The notes under the pieces: generated by a model
Databases searched by the model: none
What the model was told of the DNA's origin: nothing
The model's input: the letters and a program-made list of their open reading frames with translations, nothing else
In this document: positions 51,344 through 62,208 of the stretch, in pieces
Position numbering within the stretch: the stretch's first letter is position 1
Layout: each line of letters opens with the position of its first letter
Position numbers and translations under genes: made by a program
Source of the DNA: Stratiolaelaps scimitus
Lineage: Eukaryota; Arthropoda; Arachnida; Mesostigmata; Laelapidae
DNA length: 64,000 bases
Reading direction: 5' to 3'
NCBI GenBank assembly: GCA_019614645.1
Contig: JABWDB010000018.1
Location: 1,612,001 to 1,676,000 of the forward strand

Positions 51344-52959
51344 GCCGAGAGGCAGTTGAGCGTTCAGCTAGACAGCGCATGCTTACTATTAGTTGCTATT
51401 GCAATGGCTTCGTGATCGAATGACTGGACATTGATAGCGAAACATCAGAATAAGGAGCACCGATTGTTGATCGGGAATTTCTGAGCAGAGGCTGATCCGA
51501 CGAATGAGCATCCACGAGCACCGCTTTTTTCACCTAGTCAGGCATATTTGAAGAGGCGTTCGAACTGAAACTCTATTCGACGATTGTTGATTTATCATCG
51601 AATGAGGCCTGCATATCGTTAACTGAATTGTATAAGTGGAGACTCACAATGACTTGTGCCCGTTCCGTGTATTGTTTACAATACTATATTGAGTGGTACA
51701 CGGGGGCGTTATTGAGCGGTGACAAGTTGTGCTTAGCTTTCAACTTCCGGCCGCCTGATGTTCTAAGTACACGACGAAGGTAACAACACTTTGTGTCTTT
51801 AAGTAGTTGCCCTATACTTACCCTGAAATATTTCGCTGTAACGCTAAGCGGCCGCTGACCGAGAGAAACTGGAGACTTGCATGAAATAAGTTCGTCTCGA
51901 GCGGGAAATGAATTGAATCGTTATTCGACATGTGCCGATCAATATAGGTTTTTGGTTGACTTTAACAAATAAACGATATTCATTAGATAAGGCACTGCCC
52001 AGTGACCGCTCTATGCCGAATCGGCAACAACACCGGCACCTCGGTAGAGTCACAGTTATGGCTGGGTTACGAGCACCAGTGAGTGAAATTTATATGAAGT
52101 CTCGAATTCTCGAATCGAGCTAGTGCTATTCTCTAATTATCTTATATTCCGTAATTATTATTCGTAATTATGATAATTATCCGCTGCGTAATCTACAATA
52201 ATCCCATAATTTCGTGACACAGCTGCCCTAGATGTAGCTGTTGTACGGAATTAACACAACTGCAAGTGGTTCAGTGGTTGCTGATGTTAATTGATCTCTG
52301 CCAACCTGAAGAACAGACAGAAATCGATCTGTAACGACGAATCGTCTAAAACTTATAGTGAAGCTACTTTAACTCGGTGATGAAGATGAGAGAGAAAGGC
52401 CCCACTGTGAATATTTTCACTACCGCCCACGTGACTCCATGCACAGGATAACGATGTGGGCATCTATTTCTTGAGGTTCATGTTGTCTACGAGACTTAAA
52501 TACTAGTTTGTTAAGTTATACTTCAAGAGAGGAGGGTCAATTAGGCAGGAGAATAATGATTTGGTCAAGGCAAATGTAGTAAACCAAATTACGAGATCAG
52601 TCGAGGTAGACATACTTGTTGGCGTACATGCTATATGGTCTTCCAATATTAAGTAATGCGACAGTCACCCTTTGGTACACAGCAGGAGAGTAGCTATCAA
52701 CCACGCAATCATTCGCACAGGCTGTCTACGGCTGTCTCGGCATCGACCGTAGGCCGTGCCATAGAAATCAGGGAAATTACACGAGAACTGCAGGAAGTGA
52801 TACGCCTTAGTCGGCCTTAGTCTACATACGTAGGCCATAGCGTACGGCCGATGGGGGTTTGATTTCATCGAGACCAAAACTTGTTTTCCCTTGTAGCTAT
52901 GGTAGAAAAGCGCAAAGACCCCCGCCTCATTCGAGACCCTCAAGGACGGAAGGCCTTGA

Positions 52960-53230
52960 CGATCGATTCGACCTGACGTGGCCTTTTCTCCGTCGTCGCA
53001 GCTCCGCCCGTGTCCGCTAGGCCCACCCCATACGTCCCTTTCTCTCGAACGACGGCCATCTGAAAAACAAATGCAGGTCGGCCTCGGGCGACGCCGCGGG
53101 CCGCAACTTCGATCTACATCAGCCTGAAGAAACCCTTATCACTTGTCTGCGAAGCATTCTAGCCGCATCACATTGCCGTGGCGGCGCCTGTCAAACTGCG
53201 AATAGTTCTCTGCGTGGATTGGGTCCCGCA
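52960..53230 (+). promoter_or_regulatory. GC-rich region upstream of the receptor start, candidate promoter/5' UTR
   Basis: CpG-rich sequence (for example GGCGACGCCGCGGGCCGC near 53,085-53,103) directly precedes the first coding exon. No TATA box is obvious. Assignment is by position. Confidence 0.35.
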
Positions 53231-53594
53231 ATGGCTTCGGGAGTGAAACCGAGATACGTGTTAATCATCGTACTGCTGTTGTTCGGAGCCTGGCGTATGC
53301 GAGCAGAGGCTCTTAAAACTAAAAGGCCTGGACCGTCGTCCGTCACAGCATCCACGACGAGAACGGGTTCAACACCGAGTCCTGACGTGGCTAAGCCACT
53401 TCACAGCGTGAAGAAATCGGACAATGAAGAAGTGAAGGGCAGTGTTAGCGTGGAGCAATCGTCCACGACGCCGAAGCCGCCGTCGGCAACAACAACAACG
53501 GCAGCACCAACAACAACAACAACTGCAACTGCAACAACTTCGACAGGAACTAAAGCTGCCGCGAAAGTGAAAATCAAACTTGAGCTCACAGCAG
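53231..53594 (+). CDS. Receptor exon 1: signal peptide and Thr-rich segment
   Basis: ATG at 53,231 gives a short basic N-terminus and a strong hydrophobic core. The rest is hydrophilic, with (ACA/ACG)-type Thr-rich runs that look O-glycosylated or disordered. The donor is GTAAGG, phase 1. Confidence 0.7.
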
Positions 53595-56500
53595 GTAAGG
53601 ATTAACGATAGTGTAGTATTCACCTTGTAGGGCTAGCGTAGCAAGGCGTTTGTTGGCCAATGCGATAAAATATAATACCTCTTTTATTTATACACTGCTC
53701 CCAAATGACGAAGCACAGGCCATGCACGAATGAAGATAGCAGAGTCAGCTTTGAAACTGTGCAGTATCATTACGAGAATTCGTGCTAACTCTCAATAGGT
53801 GACATCTCCATAGTCACCGCTCAAGTGGATGGAAAAAGGGCAGACAATCATGACTGTTCTATTAAATAGTATTTGAGTACCCAGAGATATTGTGTGTGTT
53901 TTTTCTCGTCACGAGGTAAATTATGATGATTCATAAAAGTGAGCTGGACGTTGCAGTCAAGGTGTGAATGCGAATACTGATCTGGAAAATGTACTGTACT
54001 TGGCAGCGATTCCATTGTGATATCGTAGTTGTTGTAGCAATCGTATGATGGAGGCAGCTCTTATCGAGACCCCTAACCCTCACTCGTCATTGAAGTTATA
54101 CACTGGTAGCTAGGCCTGCCGTGAGCTGCAAAAGCTGAGATTCCGCTCCAGCAGAGAAGTAGCACCAGTTTACTATCGTAGCACAGAACCACATCTCTCT
54201 ATGAGTATTTAGTTATAGTAAACCTATATACTGGGCTATAATCAACGGCGATTGTAGTTGATATAGGCTCTATAAAATCTCAAACTCATTTAAATTCGTA
54301 CAGTAGAGCTAGGAGCTAGAACAATCGGGGACCGGGTATTGGGGTGTGGATCAACTTAGCCGATCTTATGAGATTATGTCGTTTGTCCTCATGCTGATTA
54401 AACAATAATTACCGGGGGTCTGTTTGGTTGAACTGATGGTTTCGAGATATGCTTGCCAGTTTCCATAGAACATATTTATATATATATATTTTAGGCTGAA
54501 TAAAAAAAAATAATGAGACTCATATACATTTCAATATCGGCTAAACTAACTGAGTTAAAACAAAGATGTTTTAGTATGAGTTAGAGGTATGCACCGCTTT
54601 TATTTATACACTGCTCCCAGAGTTCTGGCAGCCTTATGACGGCTCGATATGCGCTATTTCTATTCCCATTTATAACTTCGTTGTTTAAGGCCTCTCGAAT
54701 CAAATCGGATGTTTGCATACCTTTTGCCACCTATAGCCCTCTTTAATCGATGGAAGCAACCATAGTCACACGGGCTTAAATCATCGGGAGAATAGGGGAG
54801 GGGGATGACATCGCTCAATCTTGTTGGCCTTAAGCCGGGACGAAATTTTATTGCTGCGATGGGCCCTAGCATTTTCATCGAGCAGCCACACTCGGTGCTT
54901 CCTATCGCCATGCCAATTATTCATGAGTCCCTTCAAGAACTCGAGATATCGAGCCGAGTCTATTCCCTTCTTTTGAGCCCAAAATCTCAAAAAGTAGCAA
55001 ATTCCGTTGAAATTCGTGGCTACCATTAGTTTAGGCTCGAGTCGCCATTGCCCGTTCACCTGGTCGTACCCACTGTTTCACTTGATCTTTTTCCGGTCCC
55101 CTATACAGATTTTCAAATTTCAGATTTAATCAAATGTTTATTCTCGGAACTGCAACATACATACATATGCTTAAGTTCTCGTTAAAAAAGAAAAAGTAAA
55201 AAGGTTGATTGCACCTCGTTTGGCTATTGCCATTTGACACAAATGTGTGACCTCAACGCAGTCGAGCAGAATGCGAAGTCAAAGAGCCAATACAATATGT
55301 ACATATATACACAATATCCACTGTGTATGTTAGTATTAGTAAATCATCGAAATAATCACAAGTTAACACAGGCACACATAATACAGGCTAACCCATGTCT
55401 CGTTCACTGGAACGGTAATTTGCTGCCTATATATCTTCAAATTGTCTCGCGAACACTCCCCACGCATTTTCAGTTGGCCAGGACCGAGTTCACGAGGGAC
55501 CCATTTTGCATTTTTTTTCTGCATCTTTAGATTATTTTTAATAATTCGACGCCATGTTTCACGAGGCACGCCAATTTTAGCCGAAAAAGCCGTCAATGAC
55601 CAGGCTCTAGTTTGCTCAAAAGCTTTTTCGGTTATCTCGATCTGTTCGTCGAACTGAGATTCGGGAAGGGGTGGGCGCCTTCGATGACTTTCGCGTCGCC
55701 TGCTCGCTAATTGTTGTGTCTCATTACACGCCAAATTTGAATTCAAACCTGCCAAGAATAAGAATTCGGCACAAGACGATAACCTCATACCGCAAGACGT
55801 CAACCTAATATACCTACTGGTTTCTCCAAAAATAAAATAAATAGGAATTCGTTCTAGGGATTATTTGGGGGGGGCTTAGTTGAAGACCGGGTGCTAGAGT
55901 GTTAACCACCGTGCCGTCCCAAACGAGTTGCTGGCTTCGGTGGAAGGGGATGTGAGTGAGGCCGTCAGGGCGGCGCACGTCGGCAGTGTCGAGGCCCTAT
56001 AGCTCCCTTGTGCAAGGAATACCGGCGGAACGGAGGGCCCTCACCAGCGTGTCATTTAGCATCGTGTGTCGCGGATGGCGACCGGCGCTGCGCTCCCACG
56101 AGAGCCCGTGGTGGCCATTCGTTGCGACAGGGTCCCCGCAACGCTCGCAGCTGTGGGTCGCAACCACAGGGGCCCTGAGGCGGAGGCCCACATAGCTCCT
56201 CGTGGAGGACATCAAATCATACCCGCTGCTTGCTCTGCTTGTCCTGAGGGTCCCGCGCTCGGACGCCCCCTGGTCAAGGGCAGCCTCACAGGAAGCCCAC
56301 ACAGAAGCCCAGAGAGGAATCGTCGAGAGCAGTGCCAAGGGACGAGGAGGGCAGCGCGTGGAGCCATGCTCCCGCACCAGGCCTGTCGACAGCCCGGAGG
56401 CGAGCTTGGTCAGCAACGACTGGCGCTGAGGCCAGGTGGGAGTCCCGCAGCTCATTGTGGCGAGCCTGGAGGAACGCAGCGAGGGGCCGGAGGGCCAGGC

Positions 56501-59500
56501 AGAAGAGGGCTGAGCCCAGCGGGTCCCCCTGCTGGACCCCGCACTCGGAGCCGATGACGGCGTTGTCCATAATCAGATGGGAGAGGCAACGATGGCGCCG
56601 ATGGTACCGTGCCGGCCCGCATGAAGTCAACCTAATATATATATATATATCAAAATTTATTGCCACGGTTTTGAGTTATACAGGCCTAGAAAAATGGCAC
56701 AACAGTAAAAAGTATAAGTAAGTAAAAAAAAATGGCACAAAAGTAAAGTAAAAAACATACATATCTAAGAATAAACATGTTTGTGATTGGTCGATCAGAT
56801 AGCTCCGTGAGATGGGTCTTGTGCATTCTTTAGCATGATGATATCTGGCGCAAGCATTGTCGCAATACTTACACAAACAGCTCGAGTTGGGCTCTTGGTG
56901 GCCCTTTCTCCTGACACACATAACATGGTGAAAATCGTGTATTGCAAAACGCATTACCATGGTAGCTTAAAACGACGCCTCAGATCTTCAACGAACGAGG
57001 GAATGTCGCCGAGGAGGTAGACGAATTCATTTCACGTTGAACCATGTAACCTCATAACGCGTTCCAGAGATGCTGGCCCCACTCGGTTCAGCTGCTCGAG
57101 TGGTGCGGTCGAAAGATGTTCCCAAGTAACTTCGAGGCGGTAACAGGCAACGGGCGCACTTTTGATGTCAAGCAACTTCGGCGCGGTCTGTGAAGAAAGC
57201 TTTGATGGCGATTGTATATCGACACTCGCGACCAGTGCTCGTCACGTTCTGTCCGTGATGTGTTCCATGAAGCAACGACTGCTTGTTGACACAATCACAT
57301 CCAGGTGCTTGAAGCTGTTGACGAACTTTCGGGGTAGCTCTGTCTATGCGTAGCGGATCGGACATGGCGATGCGCCCTCCCCGGCGAAACTTCATCTGGC
57401 TTCTGTCTTGTTCATATTGAGCGTCAGTCCGACTTCTTCCTCGTATCTAGACCGCCCCACGCAAGTGACTACTGAACATGAAAGCAGCTGTTACCAAAAA
57501 CGACAACCTCGTTTGCGTAGCGTCTTCACATGGTCAGTCGTGTCTTTTACTTAGGCCGGAGGATCGCTTAGCAGTGGCGTGAATAACAGAGGACTCAAGT
57601 TGTCGTCTTGCGTTACCGCAGTAGTTTGAGCGAAGTCTGGCAGAAGGGACACTTCGCCATCAATCTTCACTGAGTTCTCCTGTACAGTGGCCATAGTATG
57701 CTGCAGCATATTCAACGGAACTTTTTTGTCGAATGACGCGATGCACTTCTTGCATAGTAGGACGTCATGATGGTAGAGTGTCCTGGGCGAAATCCGCGCT
57801 GCTGTGCCGGTATACAAGAGCAGGCCTCCAAAAATCTACGGAGTCTACGGGTGATGAAAAGTGCCAAACGTTTGTAGCAGCAGCAGCTCTTCTTGGCAAT
57901 CCCCTCCATGGAGACGGCGCGAGCGGGTCGCCTTTACACTACGGAATAACACTATCATATATATACGTAACACAATGGTAGTATTATTATTAGTTTGCAT
58001 TAATAGTTTGCGTTCTTAGATCTCTAGCTGAAACCTAAGCGAGCATGCATTGACCTGAATCAGCGGATTCACCACATCATCGTCATACGTTATTTATCGT
58101 TCATCCTTTATTCTATCTTCACACAGGAGTGTTCGTGAAGGACACGGCGATGACAAGCGTTAAGGAGATCACCGCGTATCTGAGCCAATTCCGCGAGCAT
58201 GGAATTGCCGTAAAATATACAACGATCGACACGCGGAAGAAACTTGGTTCGTGACCATCTATGCGCCGATTCTTTTGGGGATTCCTTCTGATTGCACTGT
58301 TTATTGCACCAGCGGAGGGGGAAGGTATAATTTTGCCACTAACAGAGCACATTTCCGATCGAATACCCGGAAATATAGTGGTAGGGTCAATGTTTTATTG
58401 GTTTATTAAAGCAACTGAAGTTTGTATTGGTTAATTTATCTTGTATGTCATCACCAGGTCACGAGACTCGAACCTGCGGCCTCTGGCTTCTTACAGCCAG
58501 AGACCACTTAGCCGTACAAGGCACCGCGCTGACAAATATTATAGTATATTAAATATAATTCATTAGGTTCTCTTCCACAGTCCGTCACTAATCGAATAGG
58601 CTTTGTCACACTTTACTGTATTGTATTATTTAATGTTATTTGATTTCTTTAATTTTCATATATATATATATATTATATTTATTAGGTATTTCCCGATGTT
58701 ATCGGCCCCGGCATTTACCCTTTATTTATTACTATGAGGACCTATCGGGGGCCATCTTCGCTGATTTATCAACCGGCCGCACCTATTATAGCAAGAATCC
58801 ACTTCTAGGCAACAATGATAAAGAATTCCAAAGATTCTTCAAAGCGTCCGGCAGGATTCGAACCCAAGCCATATGCCCTCCTTGTCTAGCAGTCCAACAC
58901 GGTCACCACTAGACAATCATAGGGAATAGATAGAAACCAATACATAAATCTTCTGTAGTACGTTATATACAACAGTAGAATGTTTTTCACAGCTGACACT
59001 ATGCTGACACTAAATCGTCTGCAGAAAAATCGTATCCAAGTTGTACACAGGCATCGTGCACATGGACATCTAGTATATTGAGAGAAAATAACAAAAACAG
59101 GTGAATCGGTGCTAAAAAGCCAGATGAATATAAACTGAAAAATATAAAGAAATGGAGCATTAGGTATGAGAAATAGTTCTCCCAATTCTTGAGTTCCGGG
59201 GCCCTTGATTCATACCCATGGCACGCTGAAGTGTGACTATCCTTAGGAAGGGTATTGCATATTTTTTTTTAAATAACGAAATGATCTTGATCGCCATAAG
59301 TACAAATTAAGAACTGTATTAATGTGTATTGATTTTCTCAATAGTTTAACTGTTTAAACTGTGTAAACTAATCAACTGCGTGGATCGTTGGCCAGAAGAA
59401 ACTACGTTTTTTTTTTACGAAACACTTGAAACTGCTTTTCTTTTTATTACTTTTCGCTGAGGGCGCACAACTTTGAAGAGATACAAACGATCATTGTAAG

Positions 59501-62208
59501 GAGTTTGAACATTGCCCGTTACACGGTTTACCTGATATATTTCTTTCTCTGGGGGTATCCATTGTCGATTTGCGGCAGCTGAATGATGAAAAGGCCTGTA
59601 TCCGAGATGTGCAAAAGAAATACATAAAGTATGGTAAAAGCAATTCAAAAAATAACATCAACGCACAGAAGGCAGCGTCGTGAACGCGAAACGCTCACTA
59701 ACCTGCTCTTCAATGAGAAAAATTGTCTATTGTCTTGTAAATCACCGCCTTACGGCTAAACGTGTTCCGAGTTTGTATCCATTGGAAGCTAGGCTTGTTT
59801 GATATTCTAGTAGATGCTATTTAAGTTATACAGGAAAGGAATATTTCGCTATTTTAGGCTGTCAATTTACCTTGGAATGAGAAAACCCACTCAGCAGAAA
59901 TTATTGCATCTTGTTTTCTGGTCAATTCGCGGTTTTAAGCCCGATCCTGTCAAGCTGATAGACTGAGTATCAGGTCAATGCTTTCCACTGCCCAAGAGCT
60001 TATCACACGAAATGGTGATAATCTATCATCTCTATATTATGATCTGTAATGGACGCCAACAATAAGAAGAACAAGTAAAATGAAAAAAAAGTCAATTGTC
60101 AGAGAACAATTGCATTTTCGCGGGAACTCTCGAAATATGGCCGGGACACGTTGTCCATGATTCGAGAGCGCATACTTCATAAATCATAGATTACGAGTGA
60201 TTTACAAAAGCTCAATAATAAAGGCCCTTTTTCGTCGAATCGCCTGTATATCTGTGTACTGTGTACTATTTTCAGAAAACGATTACAAGTCGCAAAAGTA
60301 CCATCTCATCATTACCGCAACAGACTGCGATCCCGCCTATAGCTTAGCCGATATTCAATCAAGTACCTATCTCATCACATTCGTGCCTGCGTACTGCCGA
60401 CGATTTGACCCCGAGGCGTCGGCGACCAAGTTCGCTCTGAACGTCCGCGTATCCAACTTCGCCGGTGATGTCGCCCCTCTGCTTGCCGATCTGGCCCACT
60501 CAACAGCTTTCCAACGTTGGCGAGACACGATTATACTCATCGAAGAGCCGAATGGTAGGTAGCGTTCGTGCGAGGGGGAACGTCATCGAAATATGAATCG
60601 CAGACAACAAGAACAACTACAATACCCCAACGGGGATGGGAGGGGCGGCGTTCCATGTCATCGCTGCACCGTTGACCTGCTTGTCGTGTTGTTCGTCTGG
60701 CAATGGGACGCTTTGAGATTTAGCAATGAAAGCTTGGAAACATCAATTTTGTGAAATCGTTTAATGTGGCACGATTTTGTTGTCGGATTCAGTCATTGTC
60801 GGCCAATGAAATGTATTCAGACGAACAGCTGGCTAATTATGAGACAATGTAGAGAACAGGGAACACGCGTGCCCAATGCGATTTGTGCTTTCATTTGCAA
60901 AACTTTCCAGTCAATTTACGTAGTTAGTAATAGCATTGTGAAACGTCCAGTTGAGAAAAATAAGCATGCATAGTGCCATGTGTTAATTATACTTATACTG
61001 TCTCAACCCATTTGTCAATAGTAGTACACCGTTTACCAATGATTACCGTTGTCTACCAACAGACTGGGAAGATGGATTTGTGACGGATCTTATGAAGGCC
61101 ATTCGCTACGTTCAGTGGCCTACCGCCACGTATAACAATGCAAAGGGTAGAGGATTGAAACGTTTCCAGCCGGTTAATGTGGATGTGGTCAATATGGTTA
61201 CATCGTTGAGGGTGTGCCTAGACGAAGAGTGCCCGAAACTCGATCAGGTAATTGCCTATGTGAAAGAAGTCACTTTAAATATAAACAAACTATAGGAATA
61301 TAGTCTATGAACTATAGATGTTACAGTTGTCTAAAGGGTGACAAGGATGATTTATGTTCTCGATTATACCGTTGTTTTTCCTTATAATAATCATTATTCT
61401 TAATTCCATTTCCATGTGGCAAAATCGACGGGCAAATGCTCTCTCACAAAAACAGACCAAGGTTCAGTTCAACCGGAACAATGTCACGATTACATACAAC
61501 GTGACAACGATACTCAACACGTACAAGGACAATCTAAAGATTTCGACATTCATCCTATTGGCCAGCCCGAAATTCGTGGAAGACTTTTTCACCAAAGGCC
61601 ATAGTGACGAGTATCACTTCATGGAAGGGTGGCGAGACTTTGTAGTCTTATTTCATCGACCCACCGAACCTAAGGTACCACACCCCAGAGGCGTAAAGCG
61701 ATCGGGACTGTTCTATCTATGCAGCGTTGCTATGATATAGATTAATTGCGGTTGACCTTTAGGTTAGTGTGTTAAGCCCAGCGTAGAGTATACGCATATG
61801 GCAATGCGGCCGCATTTTGAATGTATCAAAAAAGCACGCTTAATTTGATTGGCAATGCTGATCATTTGTGGACGCGAAAACGATCTTACGCGAAGTCATA
61901 TCACTGATTTTAAGTAAAAGATCGCTGAAACAGGTCAACAGTGGCGGATCGCTATTACTAGAATTCCTGTATATCTGATCGACAGCCTTAACAACATGAC
62001 AACGCGATCTGATGTCACGCATATCTCCACGCCTAGATGTCGATTATAGTCTAACGTACGTTGAGGTTGTTATACATATATTACAAACGCTATGTCGCCG
62101 CTGTGTGCCTATCATGAGCAGGTGCGTGATGACATCCTTAAGGTTATGGGACCCGAAGGAAAGCTGCTTCTGCTTACTGCAAAACACGTTGCTCAGAAAG
62201 AGTGTCCG
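53231..62208 (+). CDS. Ionotropic receptor (IR/iGluR-like), probably IR93a-like, 5' half only
   Basis: Exons 53231-53594, 58127-58246, 60276-60554, 61063-61247, 61456-61674 and 62122-62208 join in phase into 418 codons, and the gene continues right of the window. The start is a clean signal peptide (MASGVKPRYVLIIVLLLFGA), then a Lys/Ser/Thr-rich segment with runs of Thr (about 95-112), then an amino-terminal domain like those of IR co-receptors. Features include a helix (SVKEITAYLSQFREHGIAVK), a strand plus YHLIITATDCD, LLADLAHSTAFQRWRDTIIL, DWEDGFVTDLMKAI and STFILLASPKFVEDFF. The pattern L-x2-AIT-x-SDC-P followed by a helix and W-x2-ai-iL-x-DD recalls arthropod IR93a, an obligate co-receptor for humidity and temperature sensing at the dendritic membrane. 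IR25a or another domain-bearing IR is the alternative. The pore and ligand-binding core are not in this window. Confidence 0.55.
53679..53701. repeat. 23-bp direct repeat, copy 1
   Basis: Identical to 54,597-54,619; it reads CTTTTATTTATACACTGC and ends TCCCA. Copy 2 lies at the low-coordinate edge of a mariner remnant, so copy 1 may be a solo terminus of the same or a related element. Confidence 0.7.
54597..55812 (-). mobile_element. Decayed mariner element, interrupted by a 278-bp insertion
   Basis: Remains of a mariner transposase are read on the minus strand in order. First come an N-terminal HTH part (AWSLTAFSAKIGVPRETWRR, 55,700-55,600) and KMQKKNAKWVPREL. ETWVSLY follows, then, after the insertion, RGPEKDQVKQWVRPGERA. 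Last come DENARAHRS and, after a frameshift, DLSPCDYGCFHRLKRAI (54,700-54,790). The high-coordinate end reads TTAGGTTGAC on the minus strand next to TA, the expected start of a mariner. Frameshifts and stops make it inactive. It lies in intron 1 of the receptor gene. Confidence 0.8.
55109..55386. mobile_element. 278-bp insertion within the mariner, 6-bp duplication
   Basis: ATACAG occurs at 55,103-55,108 and again at 55,381-55,386. Removing the segment between brings ETWVSLY directly next to RGPEKDQVKQWV in one frame, as in an uninterrupted mariner. Part of it (GGAACTGC...ATGCTTAAGTTCTC) resembles 20,755-20,785, so it is a repeat of unknown class. Confidence 0.65.
55813..56625 (-). mobile_element. 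LINE fragment (reverse transcriptase), 14-bp flanking duplication
   Basis: The minus strand encodes GVQQGDPLGSALFCLALRPL, an RT-domain motif, and downstream in a shifted frame GAWLHALPSSSLGTALDDSS and CERCGDPVATNGHHGLSWER with RHTMLNDTL. The F-x-DD catalytic motif that should follow the first stretch is missing, so an internal deletion has occurred. GTCAACCTAATATA flanks the fragment at 55,799-55,812 and 56,626-56,639, consistent with insertion at the edge of the mariner. A second fragment of this family is at 8.1 kb. Confidence 0.7.
56690..57930 (-). mobile_element. Second LINE remnant (different family), frameshifted
   Basis: Minus-strand reading in order, across frameshifts: RRLRRFLEACSCIPAQQRGF and RPGHST (RT start), IASFDKKVPLNML, SVKIDGEVSLLPDFAQTTAV then TQDDNLSPLLF (RT motif with QGDNLSPLLF consensus), GLTLNMNKTEA, FKHL-like, and a C-terminal part (EHLSTAPLEQLNRVGPASL). 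Order and motifs are those of a non-LTR element; the clade is not clear to me. It lies in intron 1 of the receptor gene. Confidence 0.65.
58127..58246 (+). CDS. Receptor exon 2: start of amino-terminal domain
   Basis: The acceptor TATCTTCACACAG is strong. It encodes VFVKDTAMTSVKEITAYLSQ, then FREHGIAVKYTTIDTRKKL. The donor GTTCGT is weak but needed, since the frame meets a stop two codons later. Confidence 0.6.
58440..58530 (-). repeat. tRNA-like sequence (pseudo-tRNA or SINE head)
   Basis: The minus strand has GGCTAAGTGGTCTCTGG (A-box region), a strong stem CTCTGGCT/AGCCAGAG around GTAAGA, and GCAGGTTCGAGTCTC (B-box). The T-arm and acceptor stem do not pair properly, so it is not a functional tRNA. 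Confidence 0.4.
58679..58925 (-). mobile_element. SINE family A, longest copy with tRNA-like head
   Basis: On the minus strand it begins TGTCTAGTGGTGACCGTG (A-box region) and has GGGTTCGAATCCTGCC (B-box), then the body shared with the 15.3- and 25.7-kb copies (TCTTTGGAATTCTTTATC, GGCCCCCGATAGGTCCTC, ATAGTAATAAATAAAGGG). It lies in intron 2 of the receptor gene. Confidence 0.7.
60276..60554 (+). CDS. Receptor exon 3: amino-terminal domain
   Basis: The acceptor CTATTTTCAG is strong. The exon is 93 codons, including YHLIITATDCDPAYSLAD and FAGDVAPLLADLAHSTAF, ending IEEPNG. Donor GTAGGT, phase 1. Compared with IR93a-type proteins, roughly 20 residues seem missing before YHLIIT, so a small exon between 58,247 and 60,275 may have escaped me. 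Confidence 0.65.
61063..61247 (+). CDS. Receptor exon 4: amino-terminal domain
   Basis: The acceptor is GTCTACCAACAG. It encodes DWEDGFVTDLMKAIRYVQWP to CLDEECPKLDQ. Donor GTAATT, phase 0. Confidence 0.65.
61456..61674 (+). CDS. Receptor exon 5: amino-terminal domain
   Basis: The acceptor is TCACAAAAACAG. It encodes TKVQFNRNNVTITYNVTTIL, then LKISTFILLASPKFVEDFF and MEGWRDFVVLFHRP. Two NVT sites are present. Donor GTACCA, phase 0. Confidence 0.65.
62122..62208 (+). CDS. Receptor exon 6: end of amino-terminal domain
   Basis: The acceptor is ATCATGAGCAG. It encodes VRDDILKVMGPEGKLLLLTA and ends QKECP. Donor GTAAGT, phase 0. Short, and supported by splice signals and phase. Confidence 0.55.

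Larger units (their letters stand above)
48667..52959. other. Exchanger 3' UTR and intergenic DNA, no other gene seen
   Basis: Contains (TA)n tracts at 49,866-49,899 and 50,442-50,469, GA-rich runs near 49,508-49,524, 50,145-50,180 and 50,630-50,645, a SINE scrap (51,280-51,343) and a large palindrome (50,477-50,532). Confidence 0.5.

Noticed and set aside
2489..58925. CRISPR-like or clustered regular repeat array
   Set aside because: The repeated units are scattered tens of kilobases apart in both orientations with target-site duplications. They are dispersed SINEs, and the genome is eukaryotic.
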